The notes under the pieces were generated by a model. It saw only the letters and a list, made by a program, of their open reading frames with translations. It made no database searches and was not told where the DNA came from. A stretch of 14,720 nt of DNA. Origin: VRUE01 sp035548675 (GTDB lineage: Bacteria > Actinomycetota > Thermoleophilia > Solirubrobacterales > 70-9). Each line of letters opens with the position of its first letter. The first letter of the stretch is position 1. This document shows positions 1 to 6,557 of this stretch, one piece after another. The stretch spans positions 1 through 14,720 of the forward strand of contig DASZSJ010000083.1 of the NCBI GenBank assembly GCA_035548675.1. Direction: 5' to 3'. Position numbers and translations under genes: made by a program.

Positions 1-50
1 GCCCTGCGATCGATTGACCCACCTATACGGTGGCAAATCGATCGCAGGGC
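1..50. repeat. Hairpin H1: 15-bp inverted repeat around a conserved spacer
   Basis: Positions 1-15 and 36-50 are perfect reverse complements, separated by a 20-nt spacer (16-35) that can itself pair as CCACC with GGTGG. On the minus strand the centre reads TCGATTTGCCACCGTATA and then GGTGGGTCAATCGA. This is nearly the same as the centre of the hairpin at 1766-1822. The outer arm (gccctgcga/tcgcagggc) is unrelated to the arm of that second copy. The stem may extend left beyond the window. No run of T follows, so a simple intrinsic terminator is not the obvious reading. Confidence 0.85.
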
Positions 51-316
51 AGCGCCGGCTCCTCCGAGGTGCGGCTCAGGCGCCACAGGGCTCGCAAGCT
101 CGCTCGCCCTTTGCTCGTGGGGTTCTGCTGTGCTCGTGGGGTTCTGTCGAATCGACTGGCTTAGGGCGATTCGAACTAAGCCGCTGCCCAGGGCTTCGAG
201 GCCGCTTCGAAGCTCGGAAGCTCTGGGAGCTACGGGGCGGCTCGGAGCGCCTTGGTTTGCGCCCTGTGATTCGTCGCGGGGGCCTCGGGGGTAGCACAGG
301 GTTCACCCAGCCACCC
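51..316. other. Gene-free stretch with short repeats
   Basis: I see no supportable gene here. The open frames are Arg/Pro/Ser-rich translations without family features. The stretch holds the 13-mer ctcgcaagctcgc at 91-103, which recurs at 2438-2450 and 3071-3083. It also holds a duplicated 16-mer, tgctcgtggggttctg, at 112-127 and 131-146 (period 19). It separates hairpin H1 from the 3' end of the sigma factor gene. Confidence 0.5.
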
Positions 317-745
317 CTAGCTGCCCAGCCCGCTCATCTCCTTGCGCAACCGATGCCGAACCCGATGAAGGCGAACCTTGACGGTGCCGTCGGGAATGCC
401 CAGGCGGCGGGCGATCGCCTCTTGGGTCAGGTCCTCTTCGTAGCGCAGCTCGATCAGCTTGCGGTCGCGCTCGCTGAGGCGCTTGAGCGCGGCGTGCAGG
501 TCGGCGCGTTCGACCGTCGATACGATCCCCTCGTCCTCCTCCGCCTCCCAGCTGTCGACCTCGTCGACCGGGTCGGGGCGGACCCGGGCGTGGTGGCGAT
601 AGGCCTCGTTGCGGACAATCGTGCCGAGCCACTCTTTGCGCCGGGAGACGTCACGCAACGTGGCGCGACGGCGCCAGGCCCGTAGCAGCGCATCCTGGGC
701 GATGTCCTCCGCCTCGCCGGGGTTGCTCGAGTAGTGATAGGCCAT
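317..745 (-). CDS. ECF-type RNA polymerase sigma factor
   Basis: Sigma factor of the extracytoplasmic-function class, which redirects RNA polymerase to a small regulon. Region 2 is visible near the start (residues about 10-24, EAEDIAQDALLRAW). Region 4 is visible at about residues 88-138 (LSERDRKLIELRYEEDLTQEAI onward), with a helix-turn-helix ending GIPDGTVKVRLHRVRHRLR. The length of 142 residues is short for the family (usually 160-200). Region 2.1-like sequence continues in frame upstream of the ATG at 745 (WDEAHRFCLR, then MAY), up to a TAG near 827, with no ATG, GTG or TTG in that stretch. The true start is therefore either a rare codon (ATT/ATC/CTG) or lost, and the ATG used here probably under-calls the protein. 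It is divergent from the methyltransferase across an AT-rich gap. No anti-sigma gene is visible in the window. Confidence 0.9.
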   Translation of the reverse strand: MAYHYSSNPGEAEDIAQDALLRAWRRRATLRDVSRRKEWLGTIVRNEAYRHHARVRPDPVDEVDSWEAEEDEGIVSTVERADLHAALKRLSERDRKLIELRYEEDLTQEAIARRLGIPDGTVKVRLHRVRHRLRKEMSGLGS

Positions 746-785
746 GCGCAGACAGAAGCGATGCGCCTCATCCCACTCCCAACCA

Positions 786-905
786 TCTCCCGGAATTGAA
801 TCTTGAATGATCGAAACGTTGATTGCTCGACCGTACTACTTCTAAAATCAAAAAGGTGAAATTTAGTGTTGAAACTTTTTAGATCAGAAATCCGGTCTTA
901 AAACC
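786..905. promoter_or_regulatory. AT-rich divergent intergenic region
   Basis: Positions 801-900 hold 34 G/C in 100 bases, in sharp contrast to the G+C-rich surroundings. It lies between the divergently transcribed sigma factor and methyltransferase genes and must carry both promoters. The region includes TTGAAA at 869-874 and a weak inverted repeat AAAAAG (850-855)/CTTTTT (875-880). I could not fit a convincing -35/-10 pair on either strand, so the exact promoters are unassigned. The minus-strand sigma frame remains open to about position 827, so part of this region may be coding. Confidence 0.45.
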
Positions 906-1691
906 ATGGCCTTAACTGCGGTGCCTGGAACGGGAGGGGAGAGCGCCGAGCGCACGTATGAGGCGATGGCGGCGGTGTACGACGACTTCACCGCACACCA
1001 TGAATACGACCTCTGGACCGCCGACCTGCTGAAGATCCTCGAGCGCCACGGACTGCGCGGGGAGCGGCTATTGGACGTCGGCTGCGGCACCGGCAAGAGC
1101 TTCCTCGAGATGCTGCCGCGTGGCTGGAAGGTCACCGGCTGCGACATCTCACCGGAAATGCTGGAGCGAGCGCACAGCAAGGCCGGCGAGGCGGTCGAGC
1201 TCACCGTAGCCGACATGCTCGACCTGCCCGTGTTCGGCGAGTTCGACCTTGTCTGGGCGCTCGACGACGCGGTCAACTACCTGCTCAGTCCAGCCGAACT
1301 GGAGCGGGCGCTGGCGGGCATGCGGGCCAACCTGGCACCCACCGGCCTGCTCCTCTTCGACGTCAACGCACTGCGGGCCTACCGGACGTTTTTCGCCGAA
1401 ACCGAGGTGGTTGAACGGGGTGGGCGGCGGCTCGTCTGGCGTGGCCTCGCGGCCCCCGACGTGCCGCCGAGCTCGATCTGCGAAGCGCGGCTGGAACTCG
1501 ACTCGGGAGAGGCGCTGAGCCACCGCCAGCGCCACTTTCCGGAAGCCGAGGTGCTGGCGGCGCTGCGCGGCGCTGGCCTCGAGTGCCTTGATATCTACGG
1601 GCACGGGATCGACGGCATCCCGCGCCAGCCGCTCGACGAAACGACGCACACCAAGGCGATCTACATCGCCCGCGGCGCCCCGGACCGCTAG
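906..1691 (+). CDS. Class I SAM-dependent methyltransferase
   Basis: Cytosolic methyltransferase of the Rossmann-fold (Methyltransf_11/25-like) class, substrate unknown. Motif I, LLDVGCGTGKS, has its Asp at residue 57 and the glycine-rich SAM loop just after it. Motif II is CDIS at residues 79-82, where Asp80 would bind the SAM ribose. A motif-IV-like FDLVWALDDAVNYLL follows. The length of 261 residues is normal for a free-standing enzyme. The ATG at 906 has no recognisable Shine-Dalgarno sequence (upstream ggtcttaaaacc), so leaderless translation is possible. It is divergent from the ECF sigma factor and could be its target, which is inference from position only. The product and methyl acceptor cannot be told from sequence. 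Confidence 0.9.
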   Translation: MALTAVPGTGGESAERTYEAMAAVYDDFTAHHEYDLWTADLLKILERHGLRGERLLDVGCGTGKSFLEMLPRGWKVTGCDISPEMLERAHSKAGEAVELTVADMLDLPVFGEFDLVWALDDAVNYLLSPAELERALAGMRANLAPTGLLLFDVNALRAYRTFFAETEVVERGGRRLVWRGLAAPDVPPSSICEARLELDSGEALSHRQRHFPEAEVLAALRGAGLECLDIYGHGIDGIPRQPLDETTHTKAIYIARGAPDR

Positions 1692-1765
1692 ATGATCGAT
1701 TCCACGGCGACAGCCGCGGAATCACGACCTCTTCCGATTCCAAGTGGGCCGCCCGCGGTGCTGCT

Positions 1766-1822
1766 CGGTGCCGAGTGTTCGATTTGCCACCGTATATGGG
1801 GTCAATCGAACACTCGGCACCG
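1766..1822. repeat. Hairpin H2: 19-bp inverted repeat sharing its core with H1
   Basis: Positions 1766-1784 and 1804-1822 are perfect reverse complements around a 19-nt spacer. The centre reads TCGATTTGCCACCGTATA, then TGGGGTCAATCGA. It matches the H1 core except for a one-base length change and one or two substitutions next to GTATA. The outer arm (cggtgccgagtgt/acactcggcaccg) shares nothing with the H1 arm, yet pairs perfectly. It lies between the convergent 3' ends of the methyltransferase and the lipoprotein, so a bidirectional terminator role is possible, although no T-tract is present. The rest of the gap 1692-1887 holds no gene. Confidence 0.85.
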
Positions 1823-1859
1823 GCGGGCTCGCCAAAGCGCCTGGCGGCACGGCCTCTTG

Positions 1860-1878
1860 CTCACGGGAATTCCGTGAG
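1860..1878 (-). terminator. Possible terminator hairpin after the lipoprotein gene
   Basis: CTCACGG (1860-1866) and CCGTGAG (1872-1878) form a 7-bp stem with a GAATT loop. It starts about 10 nt beyond the stop codon of the minus-strand lipoprotein gene. There is no U-tract, so the assignment rests on position and stem only. Confidence 0.3.
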
Positions 1879-1887
1879 ATCGACCGT

Positions 1888-2403
1888 CTAGCCACTCGGG
1901 GCGGAGCGCAGGCCCTGCTGGGCGACGGCGATCCGGCCCTCGGCCAGCCCCCACTTGCGCTGCAGGCGGGGTTCGATCGAGCGCGTGCTGCAGGAGACCG
2001 TCGCCAGGCAGTCGCCCCACGCGTTGGCGGCATCTATGTAGAGATTGAGGGCCTCCTCGGCCGCATCGCCACTTTCCAGCAGGCAGGCGACCGGGATACG
2101 GCCGGGGTGGATCCTGGCGTAAGCCGCACGGGTGCTCTGCACCCGCTGCAGGTACGCGTCGTAGTCGAGGCCGCGTGCGAGGTCGTCGCGCAGCGATGCC
2201 AGGGCGGCGGCGAAGGGGCCGAGCTCGCGCCGGCAGGAACGGCCGGTGGAAGGACCGGGGCCGGCGCTTGCGCCCGCGCTCCCATCCTCCGCCGCAGCGA
2301 CGGTGCTGGCGGGGCCGGCGGCTGTCGTCCGGTCCTCGCCGCAACCTCCCAGCAAGAGCGAAAGGCCCAGCAGCATGCCGACTGTCGCCGTGCTGAGCCG
2401 CAT
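1888..2403 (-). CDS. Small secreted lipoprotein of unknown function
   Basis: Predicted 171-residue lipoprotein. The N-terminus MRLSTATVGMLLGLSLLLGG followed by Cys is a type II signal peptide with lipobox LLGGC (Cys at about residue 21). An Ala/Gly/Ser-rich linker comes next, then a helical domain of about 115 residues with four cysteines (CRREL, ACLLES, GDCLATVSC) that could form disulfides. The motifs ALNLYIDAANAWGDCLA and LQRKWGLAEGRIAVAQQG resemble small conserved actinobacterial lipoproteins I have seen described only as hypothetical. The ATG at 2403 puts the signal peptide in the correct register; a second Met at residue 10 is a possible alternative. It is transcribed away from the SGNH/acyltransferase operon with only 24 bp between the starts. 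Confidence 0.8.
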   Translation of the reverse strand: MRLSTATVGMLLGLSLLLGGCGEDRTTAAGPASTVAAAEDGSAGASAGPGPSTGRSCRRELGPFAAALASLRDDLARGLDYDAYLQRVQSTRAAYARIHPGRIPVACLLESGDAAEEALNLYIDAANAWGDCLATVSCSTRSIEPRLQRKWGLAEGRIAVAQQGLRSAPSG

Positions 2404-2427
2404 CTGAGTAGTGTAGAAATTCCCCAG
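2404..2427. promoter_or_regulatory. 24-bp divergent gap with overlapping -10-like elements
   Basis: The two divergent ATGs (2403 minus, 2428 plus) are 24 bp apart. Plus strand: TAGTGT at 2409-2414 fits the TAnnnT -10 pattern, 13 nt before the ATG. Minus strand: TACACT at 2415-2410 fits the same pattern, 6 nt before its ATG. Neither gene has a Shine-Dalgarno sequence in the gap. Both may therefore make leaderless transcripts from overlapping promoters. This is inferred from motif and spacing only. Confidence 0.3.
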
Positions 2428-3165
2428 ATGCCGAGTGCTCGCAAGCTCGCGATCCTGGCGGCGATGCTTGTTGCCCTCGCCCTTCCCGCGCCGCCCGCGA
2501 GCGCGAGTGGCAGCGGCGAAGTCCTCATCGTCGGCGACAGCCTCGAGGAACTGACCTCGCCCTATGTGAAGCGCTACCTGCCGGGGGTGCCGTTGACCGT
2601 CGACGCGGTGGGCGGGTCCAACAGCTTCCAGATCTTCGACCTCTTCCAGGAAAGCTATGACCCCTCGCAGTCGGTGATCGTCTTCGACGCCGGCACCAAC
2701 GACAACCCCGCCTATCCCGAGATCCTGGCCGAAAACCTCGAAAAGGTCGCGGCGACGGTCGGCGACCGCTGCATGGTGGTTCCGACCGTCCATGGCTTCA
2801 CCGTCAACGGGATCGACAACACCGGCAAGAACATGGTGGTCAGGGCCTTCGCGGCGGCGCGGCCCGGAACCCAGACGCCGGACTGGGCCGGCGCCGTCGC
2901 CGCCCATCCCGAGCTGATGCAGTCCGACGGCCTGCACCCGATCGCCGCCGGCGCCGAGCTGCGGGCGCGACTGATCGCCCAGGGCATCGAGGCCTGCCTC
3001 GGCCTTTCCACGGCCAGCCAGCGCCACCCCCGCCCCCCGGCGCTCGAGTCCGGCCCCGACCTGCCGCCGGCTCGCAAGCTCGCCCGCCGCGAGGCGCAGA
3101 TCCTCGACGCGATCCTCGGCACGGCGCTGGAACTCGTCCCGATCGCGCTCGGCAACGATGCCTGA
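2428..3165 (+). CDS. Secreted SGNH-hydrolase-like protein
   Basis: Predicted exported esterase/acyl-hydrolase-fold protein of 245 residues. A signal peptide occupies about residues 1-26, ending PAPPASASG. The SGNH blocks are GDS with nucleophile Ser38 (IVGDSLEEL), AGTND with Asn91, and SDGLHP with Asp167 and His170. All catalytic positions are therefore present. A basic, low-complexity C-terminal tail follows from about residue 195. Its stop overlaps the start of the acyltransferase gene by 8 nt, so the two are translationally coupled and probably work on the same extracellular glycan, one adding and one trimming or transferring acyl groups. That pairing is inference. The frame stays open far upstream, but the ATG at 2428 is the only start that yields a signal peptide. 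Confidence 0.85.
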   Translation: MPSARKLAILAAMLVALALPAPPASASGSGEVLIVGDSLEELTSPYVKRYLPGVPLTVDAVGGSNSFQIFDLFQESYDPSQSVIVFDAGTNDNPAYPEILAENLEKVAATVGDRCMVVPTVHGFTVNGIDNTGKNMVVRAFAAARPGTQTPDWAGAVAAHPELMQSDGLHPIAAGAELRARLIAQGIEACLGLSTASQRHPRPPALESGPDLPPARKLARREAQILDAILGTALELVPIALGNDA

Positions 3166-5119
3166 ACCGGTAGGGCGCGGCCAGCGCTACATGCCGGGCC
3201 TCGACGGCCTGCGCGCGATCGCCGTGCTCGGGGTCGTCTTCTACCACCTCAAATTCGGCTGGGCCGAAGGCGGCCTGCTCGGCGTCGGCGTCTTCTTCAC
3301 GCTCAGCGGCTACCTGATCACCGACATCCTGCTCAACCAGGTCAACCGCGGCGGGATCGAGCTGAAGGCCTTCTGGCTGGCGCGGGCGCGGCGCCTGCTG
3401 CCCGCGCTCTTCCTGATGCTGATCGTGGTGATGGCTTGGGTGACCGTGATCGGGCCCCATCAGCCGGGCGACTTCCGCATGGCCGAGCTCAGCGCCGTCG
3501 GCTACTTCAACAACTGGTGGCTGATCCTCCACGAAGTCTCCTACTTCGCCCGCTTCGCGCCACCCTCGCCGCTCAACCACCTCTGGTCGCTCTCGGTCGA
3601 GGAGCAGTTCTACATCGTCTGGCCCTTCCTGCTGGCGGCGGCGCTGTACTTCGTGCCGGAAGCGCGGCGCAAGCCGGGGCCCCGGCCGCGCCTCGCCGCC
3701 GTCGCCCTCCTCGCGGCGCTCTGCTCGGGGATCCTGATGGCGATCCTCTACCACCCCTCGCTCGACCCCTCGCGGGTCTACTACGGCACCGACACGCGGG
3801 CGCTCGAGCTGCTGGTCGGGGCGGCGCTGGCGATGGTCTGGCCCAGTCGCAGCCTCAGCGGCCGGGTGACCCCGCAGGCACGGCGGACGATCGACGCCGC
3901 CGGCCTGCTCGGCCTGCTCGCGATCGGGGTGATGTTCTGGCAGTCGAACGAGTTCGACCCCTTCATCTACCGGGGCGGCTTCGCCCTGCTGGCGATCGGC
4001 ACCGCGCTCGCGGTCGCCGCCTTCGCCCACCCCGCCTCGCGACTGGGGCCGATCGTCGGCTGCAAGCCGATGCAGTGGATCGGCGAACGCTCCTACGGCA
4101 TCTACCTCTGGACCCTGCCGATCATCGTGCTGACCTCGCCGCAGGGCCCGCACGGGCCCAGCCTGCCGCGGGCGATCCTGCAGGTGGCGGCGATCATGGC
4201 GGTCGCCGAGCTCTCCTGGCGCTACGTCGAGAACCCGATCCGCCACGGCGCACTCGGGCGGCTCTGGGCCCAATGGAAAGCGGGCGGCTGGCGGCGGGAG
4301 CGGGTACCGCGCGAGGGCTGGGTGGCGATCGGGGCGGGCGGCGTCGTGGTCGTCTTCGCGATCGCCGGGCTCGCCGGGCTCGGCGTCTCCAACTCACCCG
4401 CGATCGGCGCCGAAAAGGTGGCGAAGACGGTGACGGCCAAGCACGTCAGGCGCAAGCCGCTGGCGACCTCCTGCGAAGCGGTCGTCCACATCGGCGACTC
4501 GACCTCGGAGGGGCTCGTCTCCGAAGAATATCTGCCGCGCAACGAGCTGATCGCCGCCCAGTACGCGCGCGTCGGTGCCACCACCGCGCACCTCGAGGTG
4601 GCGGGAGCGCGCTCGATCTACGAGAACTTCGAGGGTGAACCGAACGCCCAGGAAGTGGCGGAAGCGTGGAAGAACGAAGGCTTCAGGGGCTGTTGGGTGA
4701 TCGCGATGGGGACCAACGAGGCGGCCAACGTCGCCGTCGGCTCCAAGTTCACCTACGACGACCGGATCGCGAGCATGATGACGACGATCGGCGACGAACC
4801 GGTGCTCTGGATCAACGTCAAATCACTGGTCCCGAACGGTCCCTACGCCGAGGCCAACATGAAGAGCTGGAACGAAGCGCTGCTCGCCGCCTGCGACCGC
4901 TACCCCAACATGCGCATCTACAACTGGGCGGCCGACGTCAAGGACAAGTGGTACATCCCCGATGGGATCCACTTCACCTCCGAAGGCTACGCCGCCCGCG
5001 GCCACCTGATCGCCGACGCCCTGCTGGAAGCCTTCCCCAACACCGAACCGCTGAAGCTGACCGACGCCAGGGACTGCGTGGTCAGCGGCGATCCGCCCCC
5101 GCCCGCCGCCAACGGCTAG
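3158..5119 (+). CDS. Membrane acyltransferase-3 fused to an SGNH domain (OafA/YrhL type)
   Basis: Integral membrane O-acyltransferase of 653 residues. The N-terminal acyltransferase-3 domain (about 10 membrane segments, residues 10-370) begins MPGLDGLRAIAVLGVVFYH, with the family His in FYHLKFGW. It also has the loop WSLSVEEQFYIVWP. A further hydrophobic segment (about 388-408) leads to a C-terminal extracytoplasmic SGNH domain with GDS (Ser448), GTN (Asn520) and DGIH (Asp602, His605). In characterised relatives the membrane part passes acetyl groups across the membrane and the SGNH part transfers them to surface polysaccharide. The ATG at 3158 lies inside the end of the upstream SGNH gene. 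Its TAG shares the tetranucleotide ctag (5116-5119) with the TAG of the convergent membrane gene. The glycan acceptor is unknown. Confidence 0.93.
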   Translation: MPEPVGRGQRYMPGLDGLRAIAVLGVVFYHLKFGWAEGGLLGVGVFFTLSGYLITDILLNQVNRGGIELKAFWLARARRLLPALFLMLIVVMAWVTVIGPHQPGDFRMAELSAVGYFNNWWLILHEVSYFARFAPPSPLNHLWSLSVEEQFYIVWPFLLAAALYFVPEARRKPGPRPRLAAVALLAALCSGILMAILYHPSLDPSRVYYGTDTRALELLVGAALAMVWPSRSLSGRVTPQARRTIDAAGLLGLLAIGVMFWQSNEFDPFIYRGGFALLAIGTALAVAAFAHPASRLGPIVGCKPMQWIGERSYGIYLWTLPIIVLTSPQGPHGPSLPRAILQVAAIMAVAELSWRYVENPIRHGALGRLWAQWKAGGWRRERVPREGWVAIGAGGVVVVFAIAGLAGLGVSNSPAIGAEKVAKTVTAKHVRRKPLATSCEAVVHIGDSTSEGLVSEEYLPRNELIAAQYARVGATTAHLEVAGARSIYENFEGEPNAQEVAEAWKNEGFRGCWVIAMGTNEAANVAVGSKFTYDDRIASMMTTIGDEPVLWINVKSLVPNGPYAEANMKSWNEALLAACDRYPNMRIYNWAADVKDKWYIPDGIHFTSEGYAARGHLIADALLEAFPNTEPLKLTDARDCVVSGDPPPPAANG

Positions 5120-5541
5120 AAGATCTGCGCGTCGAGGAAGCCGGCGATCAGCACCAGCCAGCCGCCGATCTCGGCGACGATCAGGCTCGCCATGAAGGGC
5201 TTCATCCCCGGCACCGGCTGGCGAAACTGGTTGTCGGTGTCCCGCCTCCAGCCGTGGAACATGTAGCCGGCGACCGCGGCGTAGAAGTAGAAGGTCATCG
5301 CGCCGGCGGCGATCAGGTTGACCGCCGTACCCCAGCCGCTCAACTCGACGAAGGTCGCCACCAGCAGCAGGGCGAAGCTGTAGAGCAGCGCGGCGCGGTG
5401 GGCGATGTCGGTGTACGGATGGGCGAGCGCCTCCTCGGAGGCCTCCATCTGGCGGTACTTCATCACCCCCAGCAACAGCGCCCAGAGGAACATCAGCGCC
5501 GCCGCGAGCAGGGTTGCCTTGGTGTCTCCCCCCAACTCCAC
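5116..5541 (-). CDS. Four-helix integral membrane protein
   Basis: A 141-residue membrane protein with four predicted transmembrane helices at about residues 9-27, 48-68, 73-95 and 114-136. Polar loops carry the conserved-looking MEASEEALAHPYTDIAHRAA and a HGWRRDTDNQFRQPVPG segment. The AHPYTDIAHRA loop and four-helix layout recall hydroxylaminobenzene-mutase-like membrane proteins, but the resemblance is weak and I do not assign that function. The start is GTG at 5541. A G-rich ggggggag lies just inside the gene but leads to no usable start. The gap to the upstream minus-strand gene is only 4 nt, so they form an operon. Confidence 0.75.
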   Translation of the reverse strand: MELGGDTKATLLAAALMFLWALLLGVMKYRQMEASEEALAHPYTDIAHRAALLYSFALLLVATFVELSGWGTAVNLIAAGAMTFYFYAAVAGYMFHGWRRDTDNQFRQPVPGMKPFMASLIVAEIGGWLVLIAGFLDAQIF

Positions 5542-5545
5542 CGGC

Positions 5546-6454
5546 TTAGATTACGCCGAGCCCGGTGACGTCGAAGAGGCCGTCGTCGTTCGGTTCGAGC
5601 TCGACCAGGCGGCCCTCACCTCCACGCGAGGGCTCGAGCAAATGGAAACCCACCCTGGCGTGCTTGCGCAGCAGTGGAATGCGAGGCCAGATCTGCGTGC
5701 GCAGGAGGATCACCGAGCCGACCGGCGGACGAGCCTCGCCAACCGCCTGCGCTCGCCAGCGGCGGTGCACCTCGGAACGCAGGCGCCAGCCCGTCGGCAG
5801 GTCGAGGTAGGTACGGCCCTTGCGAGTCCAGCACGAGATCCCCACCGCCTGCTCCCGTTGATCTCGCCTTGGCAAGGCGAGATGGAGTGACTTTTCCTCC
5901 GGCGAGTAGTCCTCCGCGTAGAGCCGCGTCAGCCTCCGCCGTTCCCAGCGACGGTCCCAGCCGATGTCTGCCCGCTCCGCGCCCCACGCGAGCACCCCGA
6001 CGAGTACACCCACGGCGAGGATCGCCACAGCCAACGGGATGATGCTTTCCGGCTGGGCGAACCAGGTGTTGCTGGCAAGCAGCGCCGCGATGACGATGCC
6101 GAGGGCCGCCAACGGCAGCAGTGCGATCACCCGTGTGAAGGACCCCGGCAATCGGGCGAAGACGCTGACGAAGACCAGCAGCACGGCCGCCACCAGCAGT
6201 GGCGTAGCTGTCCGGGTCAGGTCATCGCCCGTGATCGCTTCGTTCTGGTGCAGGAGCGCGATGCTGAAGTAGGCCGTCGAGCCCACGGCGGTGAGCACCG
6301 CGACGATCGTGAAGAGTTCGAAGACGGCAAAGCCCGCCCGGCGCCTGCCGCCGAAGAACAGCGCGAAGATCGTGCCCGCCCCGAGCGCGCCCGCCAATGG
6401 CACCAGCGCCTGCAACGCAGCCCGGTCTCCATCGCTCAGGGGCATCGGATCCAC
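5546..6454 (-). CDS. Five-helix membrane protein with a soluble C-terminal domain
   Basis: Unrecognised membrane protein of about 303 residues. Five hydrophobic segments fill the N-terminal two thirds: LVPLAGALGAGTIFALFF, FELFTIVAVLTAVGSTAYFS, LLVAAVLLVFVSVFARL, VIALLPLAALGIVIAALLAS and LAVAILAVGVLVGVLAWGA. A cytosolic Arg-rich domain of about 110 residues follows, with ISCWTRKGRTYLDLPTGWRL and a strand-rich end. I chose GTG at 6454 because aaagggg lies 5 nt upstream; the ATG at 6445 is the alternative and gives a protein 3 residues shorter. A longer open frame to 6592 lacks any reason to be used. The gene heads a two-gene operon with the four-helix protein downstream and is divergent from the VOC gene. 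Its coding sequence contains a 23-bp perfect palindrome (5861-5883). Confidence 0.75.
   Translation of the reverse strand: MDPMPLSDGDRAALQALVPLAGALGAGTIFALFFGGRRRAGFAVFELFTIVAVLTAVGSTAYFSIALLHQNEAITGDDLTRTATPLLVAAVLLVFVSVFARLPGSFTRVIALLPLAALGIVIAALLASNTWFAQPESIIPLAVAILAVGVLVGVLAWGAERADIGWDRRWERRRLTRLYAEDYSPEEKSLHLALPRRDQREQAVGISCWTRKGRTYLDLPTGWRLRSEVHRRWRAQAVGEARPPVGSVILLRTQIWPRIPLLRKHARVGFHLLEPSRGGEGRLVELEPNDDGLFDVTGLGVI
5861..5883. repeat. 23-bp palindrome inside a coding sequence
   Basis: ATCTCGCCTTG and CAAGGCGAGAT (11 nt each) flank a single G. The palindrome lies in the soluble domain of the membrane protein and encodes part of SLHLALPRRDQ. It resembles small palindromic repeats that insert in frame into genes, but only this one copy is seen in the window. 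Confidence 0.7.
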
Positions 6455-6557
6455 GGCGCCCCTTTCGCCAGCACGCCGAACAGCCCTCCGCTCGAAGCCG
6501 ATCTTTCCAGCGACGCCTACTCTCTCAAGCACATCGCCACCAAGCCAGGAGGACTCC

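Noticed and set aside
14..685. Plus-strand 223-residue open frame across the sigma factor
   Set aside because: It is antisense to a clear ECF sigma factor and has no family features.
1766..1822. Hairpin H2 as a plain intrinsic terminator
   Set aside because: The stem is unusually long (19 bp) with a 19-nt spacer and no T-tract, and the core is conserved with H1, which is not placed directly after a gene. A termination role is not excluded.
2840..4273. Minus-strand 477-residue open frame
   Set aside because: It is antisense to the acyltransferase and SGNH genes, with highly repetitive Asp/Glu/Arg/Gly composition typical of shadows in G+C-rich DNA.
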